64,000 bases of DNA from an uncultured Trueperaceae bacterium. Its GTDB lineage: Bacteria > Deinococcota > Deinococci > Deinococcales > Trueperaceae. The stretch spans positions 31,055-95,054 of the forward strand of contig CAJXOA010000004.1 of assembly GCA_913057685.1 (NCBI GenBank), given 5' to 3'. Under the pieces are notes generated by a model. The model saw only the letters and a program-made list of their open reading frames with translations. It had not been told where the DNA came from and did no database searches. The position numbers and the translations under genes are program-made. This document shows positions 26,709-36,196 of this stretch, one piece after another (positions within the stretch are counted from its first letter, which is position 1; each line of letters starts with the position of its first letter).

Positions 26709-26714
26709 ACGCTA
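26709..26714 (-). promoter_or_regulatory. -10 box of leaderless purB operon
   Basis: TAGCGT on the minus strand, 7 nt before ATG 26701. Confidence 0.6.
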
Positions 26715-26816
26715 CCACGCGCTCCGGCGCGGCCCGGACCGGGGCCGTGCGGGAAAAGCACCGTCGGGGACGCATCCGCGCGCCTCCGTCCGGGCCCGTG
26801 GCGGCGGCGGGGGTGG

Positions 26817-26822
26817 TACACT
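26817..26822 (+). promoter_or_regulatory. -10 box of gyrA
   Basis: TACACT about 55 nt before the TTG start. A strong AAGGAGG follows at 26862-26868, so gyrA has a normal leader in contrast to its neighbours. No convincing -35. Confidence 0.5.
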
Positions 26823-26876
26823 CACACCGATTCCGCGGCGCTGCGCCGCCGGGCGTACGCCGAAGGAGGCTTCCCC

Positions 26877-29492
26877 TTGAACGAAGGTCAGGTCGTGTCC
26901 GTCGCGCTGACGGACGAGATCAAAACGAGTTTCATCAACTACGCCATGTCGGTCATCGTCGACCGGGCCCTGCCCGACGTCCGCGACGGCCTGAAACCGG
27001 TCCAGCGGCGCATCCTCTACGCGATGGACCAGGAGGGGCTCGCCAGCAACCGCAAGTACTCCAAGAGCGCCGGGGTGGTCGGGGAGGTCATCAAGAAGTA
27101 CCACCCGCACGGCGACTCCGCGGTGTACGAGGCGATGGTCCGCATGGCGCAACCGTGGAACGTGCGCTACCCGCTGGTCGACGGGCAGGGGAACTTCGGC
27201 TCGATCGACGGCGACCCCGCCGCCGCCTACCGCTACACCGAAGCGCGCCTCACGAAGGCGGCGGAGACGTTGCTCGAGGACATCGACAAGGAGACCGTCG
27301 ACGAGCTCGAGAACTTCGACGGCACGACCTCCGAACCGGAGGTGCTGCCCTCGGCGCTGCCGAACCTGCTGGTCAACGGGGCGTCCGGCATCGCCGTCGG
27401 GATGGCGACGAACATCGCGCCGCACAACCTGACGGAGATCGTCGACGGGCTCGTGGCGTTGATCCACGACAAGGACCTCTCCCTCGACGGCCTGATGGAG
27501 TACGTCAAGGGGCCCGACTTCCCCACCGGCGGGATCATCGGGCACGAGGGGATCCGCGAGGCGTACGAGACCGGCCGCGGCTCGATCCGCGTGCGGGGCC
27601 GCGTCCGCATCGAGCGGGGCGAAAAGAAACCGCAGATCGTCGTCACCGAGATCCCCTACCAGGTCAACAAGACCAGCCTCATCCAGACCGCCGCGGGGCT
27701 CGTGCGCAACGGCAAGATCGACACGATCTCGAACATCCGCGACGAGTCCGACCGGCAGGGCATGCGCATCGTCTTCGAGCTCAAGAAGGGGGCGCTGCCG
27801 GAACTCGTCCTCAATCAGTTGTACAAGTACACGCAGCTGCAGAGCACCTTCGCGATCAACAACGTCCTGATCGTCGGGCGTTCGCCGAAACTGTTGTCGC
27901 TCAAGGAGACGATGCGGGCGTTCCTCGACCACCGCGCCGAGGTCATCGAACGCCGCAGCGCCTTCGAGCTGCGCAAGGCCGAGGAACGCGCGCACGTGCT
28001 CGAGGGCTACCTGATCGCGCTCGACAACCTCGACGAGGTCATCACCCTCATCCGCAACTCGCCCGACGCGCCGACCGCGCGGGTCGGCCTGATGGAGCGC
28101 TTCGGCCTGAGCGACGCGCAGGCGCAGGCGGTCCTCGACATGCGCCTGCAGCGCCTCACCGGCCTGGAGCGCGAGAAGATCGAGACCGAGTACGCCGAAC
28201 TGCAGGAGCTCATCGCGCGCCTCAAGGCGATCCTCGGGGACGAGAACGAACTGTGGGGGGTCGTGGAGAGCGAACTGCGCGAGGTGCAACGTCAGTACGG
28301 CGACGAACGCCGCACGCAGATCGGGGTGCTGTCCGACGAGATCGGCAAGGAGGACCTCATCGCCGAAGCGGCGATGGTCGTCACCCTCACGCGCGGCGGG
28401 TACCTGAAGCGCACGCCGCTCTCCTCCTACCGCGCGCAGGGGCGGGGCGGGAAGGGCGTCAAGGGCCAGGTCGCGAAGGAGGACGACGTCAACGACATGC
28501 TGTTGGTCGGCTCGACGCACGACTACCTGGCGTTCTTCACCGACCGGGGGCGCGTCTACCGCGAGAAGATCTACGACCTGCCCGAAGCGGAACGCGCCGC
28601 GCGGGGCGGCCACATCCGCAACATCCTGCCCCTCGAGGACGACGAGACGGTGCAGACGGTCCTGGCGATCCCGGACTTCGATCGCGACGGGGCGTTCGTG
28701 TTCGCCACCCGCCGCGGGCTCGTCAAGCGCACCGCGATCCGGGACTACACGAACATCTACGCCTCCGGCCTGATCGCCATCAACCTCGTCGACGGCGACG
28801 AACTCGTCGCCGTCCGCATGACCGGCGGGGAGCACGACGTCGTGCTCGCCACGCGCGACGGCCAAGCGATCCGCTTCGAGGAGGAGGCGGTGCGCGAGAC
28901 CGGCCGGGCGACGCAGGGCGTCATCGGCATCCGCCTGCGCGACGACGACGAGGTCGTCAGCCTCGCGACGGTCGCGCCGACCGAGCGCGAGACGACGCAG
29001 TTGCTCGCCGTCAGCGAACGCGGCTACGGCAAGCGGACGCCGGTGAGCGAGTACCCGCAGCGCGGGCGCGGCGGGATGGGCGTCATCACCCTCCGCGTCA
29101 CCGACCGCACCGGTCCGCTCGTCGGGCTCGCCCCGACGACCGGCGAGGAGGAGCTGTTGTGCCTCTCCGAGGGCGGCATCGTGATCCGCACGAAGGTCGA
29201 TCAGGTCAGCAGCTACGGGCGCTCCAGCCAGGGCGTGAAGGTCATGCGCCTCGGGGACGACGACCGCCTCGTCACGGCGCTCGTGATGCTGGCCGAGGAA
29301 CAGATCGACGAGGTCGGCGAGGAGGTCAACGCCGCGGAGGCCGCCTCCGCCGTCCCGGCCGCCCCGAGCGCCGCGCCGGCCCCCGCCGACGACGCCGGAA
29401 CCGAGGCCGGCGGCGAGGACGGCACGCCGCTGTTCGGGGAGGGCGACCTGCTCGGTGCGGACGACCTGAACGACGACGGGAACGACGCGTGA
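26877..29492 (+). CDS. gyrA: DNA gyrase subunit A
   Basis: 871 residues; TTG start 8 nt after AAGGAGG. The breakage-reunion domain has the catalytic Tyr120 in [11 protein letters not shown]. The quinolone-resistance region reads [19 protein letters not shown], with Ser81 and Glu85 at the usual E. coli 83 and 87 positions. The C-terminal domain has beta-pinwheel blades, including a GyrA-box-like QGRGGKG and a second RGRGGMG. The tail is acidic ([20 protein letters not shown]). Gyrase introduces negative supercoils with GyrB, which is not in this window. The stop overlaps the GTG of the nucleoside hydrolase. Confidence 0.97.
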   Translation: MNEGQVVSVALTDEIKTSFINYAMSVIVDRALPDVRDGLKPVQRRILYAMDQEGLASNRKYSKSAGVVGEVIKKYHPHGDSAVYEAMVRMAQPWNVRYPLVDGQGNFGSIDGDPAAAYRYTEARLTKAAETLLEDIDKETVDELENFDGTTSEPEVLPSALPNLLVNGASGIAVGMATNIAPHNLTEIVDGLVALIHDKDLSLDGLMEYVKGPDFPTGGIIGHEGIREAYETGRGSIRVRGRVRIERGEKKPQIVVTEIPYQVNKTSLIQTAAGLVRNGKIDTISNIRDESDRQGMRIVFELKKGALPELVLNQLYKYTQLQSTFAINNVLIVGRSPKLLSLKETMRAFLDHRAEVIERRSAFELRKAEERAHVLEGYLIALDNLDEVITLIRNSPDAPTARVGLMERFGLSDAQAQAVLDMRLQRLTGLEREKIETEYAELQELIARLKAILGDENELWGVVESELREVQRQYGDERRTQIGVLSDEIGKEDLIAEAAMVVTLTRGGYLKRTPLSSYRAQGRGGKGVKGQVAKEDDVNDMLLVGSTHDYLAFFTDRGRVYREKIYDLPEAERAARGGHIRNILPLEDDETVQTVLAIPDFDRDGAFVFATRRGLVKRTAIRDYTNIYASGLIAINLVDGDELVAVRMTGGEHDVVLATRDGQAIRFEEEAVRETGRATQGVIGIRLRDDDEVVSLATVAPTERETTQLLAVSERGYGKRTPVSEYPQRGRGGMGVITLRVTDRTGPLVGLAPTTGEEELLCLSEGGIVIRTKVDQVSSYGRSSQGVKVMRLGDDDRLVTALVMLAEEQIDEVGEEVNAAEAASAVPAAPSAAPAPADDAGTEAGGEDGTPLFGEGDLLGADDLNDDGNDA

Positions 29493-30448
29493 GCGGCGCG
29501 CCCGGGGCGGCGCCCCGGGTCTGGTGGGACGGCGACCCGGGGCACGACGACGCGTTCGCCCTGTTCTTCGCCGCCGTCCACACCGACCTCGTCGGCCTCA
29601 GCACCGTCTCCGGCAACGTCGACCTGGACGCGACGACGCACAACGCCCGCGTCGTGCGCGACCTCGCCCGCCTCGAGGCGCCGCTCCACCGCGGCGCCGC
29701 CGGCCCCCTCGTCGGCGAACCGCTGCACGCGCCCGACATCCACGGCGCCAGCGGCCTCGCGGGGCCCGCCCCCCGCACGCCGCGTAGCCCCGTCGAGGCG
29801 ACGCCCGCTGCGGAGGCGATCGTCGCCGCCGCGAAGCGCGAGGAGGCGCACGGCGGCCTGTGGCTGGTCGCGACCGGTCCCCTCACGAACGTCGCGCTCG
29901 CGTTGCGCCTCGATCCCGACCTACCCCGCCGCCTGAAGGGGATCTCGATCATGGGCGGCTCGCGCAGTTTCGGCAACACGACGCCCGCCGCGGAGTTCAA
30001 CATCCTCGCCGACCCCGAGGCGGCCGCCGCGACGTTCGAAAGCGGCGCACACGTCGTGATGGCCGGCCTCGACCTCACGCACCGCTTCCGGCTCGGCGCG
30101 ACGCACGCCGCGGCGTTGCGCGCGGCGGGCGGCGAGGTCGCCACCTTCGCCGCGGAGCTCCTCGAGGCGTTCCTCGCCGCGTACGAGCGGCGCAGCGGCC
30201 TCGCGTCCGCCCCGATGCACGACCCCCTCGCGGTGATGCTCGTGACCCACCCCGAGGTGTTCGACACCGAAGCGCTCCACGTGCGCGTCGAGACGGCGGG
30301 GCGACACACGCGCGGCATGACGCTGTGCGACGAGCGCGAGATCGCCCACCGCCTCCCCGCCACCGCGACGGTCGGCGTCGACCTCGACGCGGACCGGGCC
30401 TGGACGTACCTCCGGGACGCGGTCGCGACCCTCTCGAACGGCGGTTGA
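29489..30448 (+). CDS. Inosine-uridine-preferring nucleoside hydrolase
   Basis: 319 residues of the IUNH family, which splits ribonucleosides into base and ribose. The calcium-binding start motif is [67 protein letters not shown] and [16 protein letters not shown] complete the active site. Substrate range is open. GTG start overlaps the gyrA stop, an unusual partner for gyrase, and four bases separate it from ftsE. Confidence 0.93.
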   Translation: MSGAPGAAPRVWWDGDPGHDDAFALFFAAVHTDLVGLSTVSGNVDLDATTHNARVVRDLARLEAPLHRGAAGPLVGEPLHAPDIHGASGLAGPAPRTPRSPVEATPAAEAIVAAAKREEAHGGLWLVATGPLTNVALALRLDPDLPRRLKGISIMGGSRSFGNTTPAAEFNILADPEAAAATFESGAHVVMAGLDLTHRFRLGATHAAALRAAGGEVATFAAELLEAFLAAYERRSGLASAPMHDPLAVMLVTHPEVFDTEALHVRVETAGRHTRGMTLCDEREIAHRLPATATVGVDLDADRAWTYLRDAVATLSNGG

Positions 30449-30452
30449 CGCC

Positions 30453-31139
30453 GTGGCGGTCGTGCGCTTCGAACGGGTCACGAAGACCTTCCCGCGCACG
30501 CACGTGCACGCCCTGAAGGACGTCGACTTCGAGGTCCGCAAGGGGGAGTTCGTGTACGTCACGGGGCACAGCGGCGCCGGCAAATCGACGTTGTTGTCGC
30601 TCATGCTCCGCAAGATGACGCCGACCGAGGGCCGCGTGTCGGTCAGCGGGCAGGACCTCGCGCGCCTCCCCGAACGCCGCCTCCCGCTGTTGCGCCGCGC
30701 GATCGGCATGGTGTTCCAGGACCACGCGCTCCTCCCCACCCTCTCCGCGGAGGAGAACCTCGTGTTCGCGCTCCGCGCCTCGGGCACGCGCGGCAACCTC
30801 GAGCAGCGCGCCCTGCAGGTCCTGCGCCAGGTCGGCCTGGCGCACAAGCGCAAGGCCTACCCCATCGAACTGTCGATGGGCGAACAGCAACGCATCTCCA
30901 TCGCGCGGGCGCTCGTGACGAACCCGCCGCTGTTGCTGTGCGACGAACCGACCGGGAACCTCGATCCGGACACCAGCTGGGAGATCCTCGAACTCCTGCA
31001 CGACGTGAACATCCGCGGCACCACCATCCTCGTCGCGACGCACTCGCGGGACCTGGTGGACCGCCTGCGCCGCCGCACCCTCGTGCTGCGCGGCGGGGAA
31101 CTCGTGCGCGACGACCCGCAGGGCGGCTTCGCGCTGTAG
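30453..31139 (+). CDS. ftsE: FtsE-like ABC ATPase without adjacent ftsX
   Basis: 228 residues. It begins VRFERVTKTFPRTHVHALKDVDFEV and has the Walker A GHSGAGKST, Q-loop GMVFQDHALLPTLSAEENL, Walker B LLLCDEPTGNLDP and H-loop ATHSR. The ABC signature reads LSMGEQQR, where FtsE normally has LSGGEQQR. FtsE works with FtsX to activate septal peptidoglycan hydrolases. Here the next gene is convergent and ftsX is absent, so a partner must be elsewhere. GTG start. A general MacB-type ATPase remains possible. Confidence 0.82.
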   Translation: MAVVRFERVTKTFPRTHVHALKDVDFEVRKGEFVYVTGHSGAGKSTLLSLMLRKMTPTEGRVSVSGQDLARLPERRLPLLRRAIGMVFQDHALLPTLSAEENLVFALRASGTRGNLEQRALQVLRQVGLAHKRKAYPIELSMGEQQRISIARALVTNPPLLLCDEPTGNLDPDTSWEILELLHDVNIRGTTILVATHSRDLVDRLRRRTLVLRGGELVRDDPQGGFAL

Positions 31140-31152
31140 CGTCCGGCGCCCC

Positions 31153-31899
31153 TCAGACGGTCGTGACGCGCACGTCCAGGCGGTCCTCGTCCAGCATCGC
31201 CTCGAGGACCTCCCCGCGGTGCAGGGCGTCGATCATCGCGACCCCCGCCGCCTCGTCGACGTGGATGCCGTCGCGCATGACGGTGTGGCCGTACACCCCG
31301 AAGCGGTGCCCCGTCTGGCGCACCAGGTCGGGCGTCTCGTACCACCAGGTCTTCACGCTCGGGTCGCCGTAGAAGAAGTCGTCGAACGTCTGCAGGCCCG
31401 GCGTCGGACCGGCGTGCGCGACCTGCACCCCGTACCGCGACCAGGTGCGCGGCAGCGACGCGAACCACGCCACCAGGTCGTCCGGCAACGCCTCCCCACC
31501 GCGGTCGGGATCGAACTCCGCGTGCGGCGTCGGTCCGCTGCTCAACGCCCGCAGGGGCGGGACGACCGCGTCGTCGTGGTTGCCGAGCAGGATCGTGACG
31601 TGCCCCCGCGCGGCCTCCACGAAGCGGTGCAGGCGCCGCACCTCGCGCACTTGGGCCCGCGCCGCACGGCGCAGCTGCGCGGGCGACGACGGATCGAACC
31701 GCGCCTCGCCGAGCAGCGCGGCGTACCCCGCGGCGTTCTTCGGGTGCACCAGGTCCCCGACGCACACGACCTCGATGCGTCCCTCCAGCACCGCGTCGCT
31801 CGGGGCGTACGCCGCGTTCGCCGCACCGGTCGCGCGCAACGCCCGCCAAAGGACCTCGAAGCGGGCGTGCACGTCCCCGATCGCCACGAGCTTGATCAC
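31153..31899 (-). CDS. PPP-family metallophosphatase
   Basis: 248 residues. The metallophosphoesterase motifs appear in order: AIGDVHARFEVLWRAL (GDxH), VCVGDLVHPKN (GD), ILLGNHDDAV (GNHD), VQVAHAGPTPG and VYGHTVMRDGIHVD (GHT). The GDVHA and GDLVHPK variants depart from the GDxHG/GDxVDRG form of protein phosphatases, so substrates may be nucleotides, phosphoproteins or RNA ends. The GTG start overlaps the stop of the ddrA-like gene, implying co-translation with a repair protein. Confidence 0.85.
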   Translation of the reverse strand: MIKLVAIGDVHARFEVLWRALRATGAANAAYAPSDAVLEGRIEVVCVGDLVHPKNAAGYAALLGEARFDPSSPAQLRRAARAQVREVRRLHRFVEAARGHVTILLGNHDDAVVPPLRALSSGPTPHAEFDPDRGGEALPDDLVAWFASLPRTWSRYGVQVAHAGPTPGLQTFDDFFYGDPSVKTWWYETPDLVRQTGHRFGVYGHTVMRDGIHVDEAAGVAMIDALHRGEVLEAMLDEDRLDVRVTTV

Positions 31900-32654
31900 G
31901 TCCCGCGGCCGCGGTCGACGAGCAGGCCGCGCAGCGAGGCGTACAACGCCCGGCTCGCCTCGACGTCGCCGCCGTACCCCCCCGCCTGCGCGACGAGGCG
32001 GGCGGCCTCCACCCCCAGTCCCTCCTCCCCGAGCCGCTCGACGAGCTTGTCGATCCACCGCTGCATCTCCGGTTTCGCCGCGTCGTCCTCCGCGGTCGCC
32101 GCCAACGGCCGCGCGTCCATCGGGGCGTCCGCCGCGCCGGCCGTCCCGGTCCCGCCGGACGCCTCCGGCGCCTCCGCGGACGCGCCGGCCGCGGGGGGCG
32201 CGACCGGCGCGTCGGACCCGACCTCCACGACCTCGCGTTCGGGTGGGTGGAGCGGCTGCCCGGTCTCCGGGTCGGCGTCGACCCACGCCTCCCCCACGAC
32301 GCGGACGGGGACCGCCACGCCGAACCCGGCGGCGACCGCCGTCCACGCCGCACCGGTCGCGGCCGCCCCCGCGTCCTCCTCGAGGCCGGGGTGGGCCCGC
32401 ACCGCGACGACGGCGCTGCGCGCGACGTCGCCGACCCGCAGCTCCGCGACGAGCGCCCCGTCGCCCCACGGGCGGACGGTGAACGCCCACCCGTCGGGCC
32501 CGACGACCGCGTCGAGGCGCGCCTGCAACGCCGCGGCGCGCACGTGGGGCGCCAACGCCACCCGCGCGCCCCCCTCCCCGACGTCGGTGACGTGCCAGCC
32601 GACGTCCGCCGTTTCGAACGGGGCCGTGAACGCCCTCCGGTGCCGTTCGTCCAT
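31896..32654 (-). CDS. DdrA/Rad52-family DNA-end protection protein
   Basis: 252 residues. The region FTAPFETADVGWHV, AALQARLDAVVGPDGWAFTVRPW and LVAELRVGDVARSAVVAV, then GAAWTAVAAGFGVAVPVRV, matches the Rad52/22 fold of DdrA (APFxxxxVxW, LQxRLDxVVGPxGW, AxFxRAAxxxGLG). A Pro/Ala-rich linker and a helical C-terminal domain (MQRWIDKLVERLGEEG) follow. DdrA binds 3' DNA ends and protects them after irradiation in Deinococcus. The family match is by pattern. ATG 32654 lies 6 nt after TATGCT. No RDRM-type palindrome is evident upstream. Confidence 0.75.
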   Translation of the reverse strand: MDERHRRAFTAPFETADVGWHVTDVGEGGARVALAPHVRAAALQARLDAVVGPDGWAFTVRPWGDGALVAELRVGDVARSAVVAVRAHPGLEEDAGAAATGAAWTAVAAGFGVAVPVRVVGEAWVDADPETGQPLHPPEREVVEVGSDAPVAPPAAGASAEAPEASGGTGTAGAADAPMDARPLAATAEDDAAKPEMQRWIDKLVERLGEEGLGVEAARLVAQAGGYGGDVEASRALYASLRGLLVDRGRGT

Positions 32655-32660
32655 GCGCGG

Positions 32661-32666
32661 AGCATA
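32661..32666 (-). promoter_or_regulatory. -10 box of the leaderless ddrA-like gene
   Basis: TATGCT on the minus strand, 6 nt before ATG 32654. Confidence 0.6.
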
Positions 32667-32776
32667 GCAACCCCGTCCCCTCCGCCCGACCGCAGCCCCG
32701 CCGCCGTGCGAACGGCGTCCGACCGCCGTCCGACCGGGGCTCGGCGGACGCCCCGCCGGCCCCGGAGCCCGTGCGG

Positions 32777-32782
32777 TACCGT
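32777..32782 (+). promoter_or_regulatory. -10 box of the leaderless membrane-protein gene
   Basis: TACCGT, 5 nt before ATG 32788. Confidence 0.5.
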
Positions 32783-32787
32783 GCCGC

Positions 32788-35094
32788 ATGGCGACGTCCC
32801 CCCGGACCCGCACGACCGTCCCTCGCGCGCGGCCCCTGCCCACGGTCGTCCTCGCGGCCCTCCTCGCAGTCCTCCTCACGGCCCCCCTCGGTCTCCCCGC
32901 CGCCGCGCAGCCGGCGCCGTCCCCGTCCGACGCGACGGTGGGCGACGCGACGACCGGCGACGCGACGACCGGCGACGCCTCCACCCCCTCCCCCACGGAC
33001 GCCCCGAGCGACGCGGCCGGCGAGCGCCCGGCCGACCCGCCGGCGGACCCCCCGACCCTCGAGGTGACCCGCGACGGCGCGACGTTCATCGCGCGGCGCG
33101 GCGACGCGGTCGCCTGGCGGCACGTCCGACGGCCCGAGGGCGGCACCCCGACCGACGCCCTCGTCCGGCCCGACGGCATCTGGTTCGCGCAGGGGCCGTA
33201 CCTCGTCCGCCTCGACCCCGAGACGGGCGTCGCGACCGACCGGCGCGCCCTCCCCGGCCCCGCGACCGCCCTCGGCGACGCCGGCGACGTCCTCCGCGCG
33301 AGCTACGCCCTCGCGGACGGCGGGACCGCCGTGCATTCCGTCGACCCCCGCACCGACGGGCCCCCCGTCCGCTTCGGGGTCGTGGGCGGCACGTTCGACG
33401 CGCTGCGCCGCGCCACCCCGGGAGGGGACGACCCCGCCGCCGCGGCGGCGGCGGACCCGACCGATCCGTGGCGGGCGTTGCGCGCCGCGCAGGCCGCCCC
33501 GGACGACGACGCCCGCTGGCGCGCCGTCGCCGACGCAGCCGCCGCCCGCCCCTTCTTCGAGGGCTTCGCCGTCGCTGCCGCCCTCCTCGAGGCGGGGCAT
33601 CCCGACCGTGCCGCCGCGACGTTCGAGGCGGCCGCCCGCGACCTCGCCGCCCGCGGGTACGACCCGCGCCTCGCGACCGACCCGACCCTGCGCGCCGCGT
33701 ACGGCTTCCCCGAGGCCGCCCTGCGGGAGGCGGCGGAGGCCGGCGACCTGGCGCGCGTCCGCGTCCTCGCGCCCGCCGCCTGGCGGGTCGCGGCGCCGCA
33801 GGTCCCCACCTCCCGCACCGCGATCGCGGCGGCGGCCGACGCCCTCGCCGCCGCCGGCGACCCCGACGCCGCGACGTGGCGGGCGCGCGCCCGCGACCTG
33901 CGTCCCGGCCTCACGCGCGACCCCGCCGCCGCCACGGTCGCGGCCCTCGGGCGCCTCGGGGGGTGGGGGACCGCCGCGCTGGCCGCCACCTTCGTCCTCG
34001 TGTGGGTCACGGTGCTGGCGAAGGCCTGGCGGGCGCAGCACCTGCTCCTCAAGCAACGCCGCGAGCAGGGCCGCCGCCCGGTCGCCGCGGGTCGCCTCTG
34101 GGCGCCGCGCTACGCCAGCACGACGGAGAAGCTCGTGCTGATCGTTCTCCTCGCCGCCACCGCGGCGCAGGTCGTCGTGACCGACGCCACCGCCCGAGGC
34201 GCCGACGTCGCCCCGGCGCTCCGCTCCGGGACGCTCGCCAGCGAGGACGCCCGGCGCGCCCTCGCCGCCCTCCCCGACGGCCCGCACGCCGACCTGCTGC
34301 GCGGGCTCGGGGCGGTGCAGCGCGGCGACCGGACGGCCGCCATCGCGGCCTGGCGGGCCGCCGGCGAGCTGGCGGAGGCCCGCACGAACCTCGCGACCCT
34401 CGACGCACCCGACGGGGGCGAAGCGCGCGTCCAGGCGTTCGAGGCGGCCCTCGAGCTCGACCCGCGCGAGCCGGTCGCGCGCTGGGCGCTCGGGCGGGGA
34501 CCGGACCCGTCGCCCCTCCACCGCACCCTCACCCCCGACGCGGCGTTGTACGCCGTCCCCACCCCGCACGAGGTCCGCCTGGCGGCCGGGATGGACGTCC
34601 GCGGTGCGCTGGCGGACGCCGTCCGGCGCCCCTGGGTCGCCCTCCCCGAGGCGGCCCCGGCCGCCCTCCCCACCTGGGCGTGGTGGGCGGCGTTGGGCGG
34701 CGCGGCGGTGCTGGCGGTCGGCACGACCCTGCAGCTGCTGGTGCCCCGCCCACGCCTGCTGCGGCGCACCCCGCGGACGTTCGCCTACCACCTCCTCGCC
34801 CTCGCGGTGCCCGGCGTCGGGCACGCCGACGAGGGGTGGGGCGTGCTGCTGCTGGTCCCCTGGGCGCTGCTCGGCGCGGACGCCCTGCTGGGCGCGCAGG
34901 CGGGCGGAGCGGGTCCGCTCGGCCTGACGCCGTGGGTGTCCTGGGCCCTGCTGGCCGGCCTGTACGCCGTGAACCTCGTCGGCTTCGTCGTCGAGACCCT
35001 CCGCGACCGGGAGCGCATGTGGGTCGTGCGCGAGCGCGACCCGGAGCTCGCGCGCGCCTTCGGCCTCCCCGAGGCGCGCGGCGTCCGGCGGTGA
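32788..35094 (+). CDS. Large secreted/membrane protein with TPR-like helical repeats
   Basis: 768 residues, not recognised as a named family. A signal peptide (TVVLAALLAVLLTAPLGL) is followed by a disordered Thr/Asp/Pro stretch of about 40 residues with DATTGDATTGDAS repeats, then a beta-rich part and Ala-rich helical hairpins resembling TPRs. Membrane helices are plausible near 390-410 (ALAATFVLVWVTVLAKAW), 440-455 and in the last 150 residues (WWAALGGAAVLAVGTTLQLL, LLLVPWALLGADALLG). No catalytic motif is seen. The stop overlaps the EamA-type gene. Confidence 0.75.
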   Translation: MATSPRTRTTVPRARPLPTVVLAALLAVLLTAPLGLPAAAQPAPSPSDATVGDATTGDATTGDASTPSPTDAPSDAAGERPADPPADPPTLEVTRDGATFIARRGDAVAWRHVRRPEGGTPTDALVRPDGIWFAQGPYLVRLDPETGVATDRRALPGPATALGDAGDVLRASYALADGGTAVHSVDPRTDGPPVRFGVVGGTFDALRRATPGGDDPAAAAAADPTDPWRALRAAQAAPDDDARWRAVADAAAARPFFEGFAVAAALLEAGHPDRAAATFEAAARDLAARGYDPRLATDPTLRAAYGFPEAALREAAEAGDLARVRVLAPAAWRVAAPQVPTSRTAIAAAADALAAAGDPDAATWRARARDLRPGLTRDPAAATVAALGRLGGWGTAALAATFVLVWVTVLAKAWRAQHLLLKQRREQGRRPVAAGRLWAPRYASTTEKLVLIVLLAATAAQVVVTDATARGADVAPALRSGTLASEDARRALAALPDGPHADLLRGLGAVQRGDRTAAIAAWRAAGELAEARTNLATLDAPDGGEARVQAFEAALELDPREPVARWALGRGPDPSPLHRTLTPDAALYAVPTPHEVRLAAGMDVRGALADAVRRPWVALPEAAPAALPTWAWWAALGGAAVLAVGTTLQLLVPRPRLLRRTPRTFAYHLLALAVPGVGHADEGWGVLLLVPWALLGADALLGAQAGGAGPLGLTPWVSWALLAGLYAVNLVGFVVETLRDRERMWVVRERDPELARAFGLPEARGVRR

Positions 35095-36014
35095 CGACGG
35101 AGGGAGCCGGCCTCCTCCTGGTCCTGCTCGCCGCGGTCCTCTGGGGCCTCCTCGGGGTCTTCACCGCCGGCCTCCTCGCGGTCGGGGTCGGCGCGATCGA
35201 GATCGCCTTCTGGCGCGCGACGTTCGCCGGCGCCGCGTTCGCGCTGCACGCCAGCGCCGTGCGCTCCTGGCGACCGTTCGACCGCCGCACCACCCTCGGC
35301 GTCGCGGTGTTCGCGGCGGTCGGCGTGACGGCGTTCTACGTCGCCATCGCCCGCGCCGTGGAGACCGGCGGGATCGCCGTCGCCTTCGTCCTGCTCTACA
35401 CCGCGCCCGCCTGGGTGACGGCGTTGGCCGGCCCGATCCTCGGGGAACGGCCCGCCCGCCGGCAGTGGGCGTGGGTGGCGGTCGCCATCCTCGGGGTCGC
35501 CCTCGTCGCGAACGGGACGGACGGGGGCGGCACCGTCGCGGTCGGGCCCGCCGCGATCGCGTGGGGCCTCACCGCCGGCCTCGCCTACGCGAGCTACTAC
35601 CTGCTCGGCAAGCGCCTGCTGCACGGTCGCTCCCCCGAAGCACTGTACGCCGTCGTCCTCCCCCTGGGAGCCCTCGGCATCGCGCCGTTCGTCGCGTGGA
35701 GCGCGAAACCGCCGCTCGCGTGGAGCCTCCTCGCGGGCCTCGCGCTCGTCTCGACGTACGCCGCGTACCTCGTCTACGGGCTCGGGCTGAAGCGCACCCG
35801 CGCCTCGCTGGCGGTGGTCGTCGCGACCGTCGAACCGGTCGTCGCGGGCGCCCTCGGCTGGGCGGTCTTCGGGGAGCGCCTCGGCGCCGTCGGCCTGGTC
35901 GGCGGGGCGCTGGTCCTCACCGCCGCGGTGGCGGTCGGCCTGACCGCGCGCGGCGACCCGGGGGCGCCGCAGGACCCCGCGACACCCCCGCGAACCCCCA
36001 CGAACGTCGCTTGA
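35091..36014 (+). CDS. EamA/DMT-family transporter
   Basis: 307 residues with ten hydrophobic helices in two EamA repeats. The first starts LLLVLLAAVLWGLLGVFTAGLL and has IEIAFWRATFAGAAFAL and FVLLYTAPAWVTALAGPILGERP; the second has AIAWGLTAGLAYASYYLLGK and VVVATVEPVVAGALGWAVFGERL. The family exports metabolites or amino acids; substrate unknown. GTG start overlaps the previous stop. Its own stop lies inside the -35 of the argG promoter. Confidence 0.9.
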   Translation: MTTEGAGLLLVLLAAVLWGLLGVFTAGLLAVGVGAIEIAFWRATFAGAAFALHASAVRSWRPFDRRTTLGVAVFAAVGVTAFYVAIARAVETGGIAVAFVLLYTAPAWVTALAGPILGERPARRQWAWVAVAILGVALVANGTDGGGTVAVGPAAIAWGLTAGLAYASYYLLGKRLLHGRSPEALYAVVLPLGALGIAPFVAWSAKPPLAWSLLAGLALVSTYAAYLVYGLGLKRTRASLAVVVATVEPVVAGALGWAVFGERLGAVGLVGGALVLTAAVAVGLTARGDPGAPQDPATPPRTPTNVA

Positions 36015-36039
36015 CCGCCGTCGGAGACGGTGCTACCTT
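36011..36039 (+). promoter_or_regulatory. argG promoter
   Basis: TTGACC (36011-36016), a 17-bp spacer and TACCTT (36034-36039), an almost textbook sigma-70-type promoter. The -35 overlaps the stop of the preceding gene. Transcription should begin near 36046, giving a leader of about 160 nt. Confidence 0.75.
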
Positions 36040-36069
36040 GATGCGCATCCGCGCTGCATGCGCATGCAG
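36040..36069. promoter_or_regulatory. Candidate ArgR boxes in the argG leader
   Basis: CTGCATGCGCATGCAG (36054-36069) is a perfect 16-bp palindrome matching the ARG-box frame TGnATnnnnATnCA. A second palindrome, GATGCGCATC (36040-36049), shares the ATGCGCAT core, with centres 17 bp apart. They sit on the expected transcription start, where an ArgR-type repressor would block the promoter. No argR gene is in the window. Confidence 0.6.
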
Positions 36070-36138
36070 TCGCCCGGACCGTTTCCCATGCCCCCAGTCG
36101 TCCATCCGACCCTCCCCCACCGCGCCCGACGCCCCTGA
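36058..36138 (+). CDS. Possible leader peptide upstream of argG
   Basis: A 26-codon open frame beginning ATG CGC ATG CAG inside the ARG-box palindrome and ending HRARRP-stop, with three Arg codons (CGC, CGA, CGC) in the last five positions. A stable hairpin follows at 36171. This resembles amino-acid leader peptides, but Arg codons are frequent in such GC-rich DNA and no ribosome-binding site is clear. Confidence 0.25.
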   Translation: MRMQSPGPFPMPPVVHPTLPHRARRP

Positions 36139-36170
36139 CCCCCTCACCCACGGGCGTCACCGCCGCGGTT

Positions 36171-36196
36171 GGCGGGTGCCCCGTGGGGCACCCGCC
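36171..36196 (+). promoter_or_regulatory. Stable hairpin next to the argG ribosome-binding site
   Basis: 11-bp perfect stem (36171-36181 with 36186-36196) with a CGTG loop, ending one base before TAGGAGG (36197-36203). No U-tract follows, so it is not a classic terminator. It could limit or protect translation initiation at argG. Confidence 0.6.

Noticed and set aside
25430..30448. A 1672-codon open frame on the + strand across purB, gyrA and nucleoside hydrolase
   Set aside because: Only its last 320 codons are a real gene. The rest is a shadow frame typical of very GC-rich DNA, opposite or out of frame with purB and gyrA.
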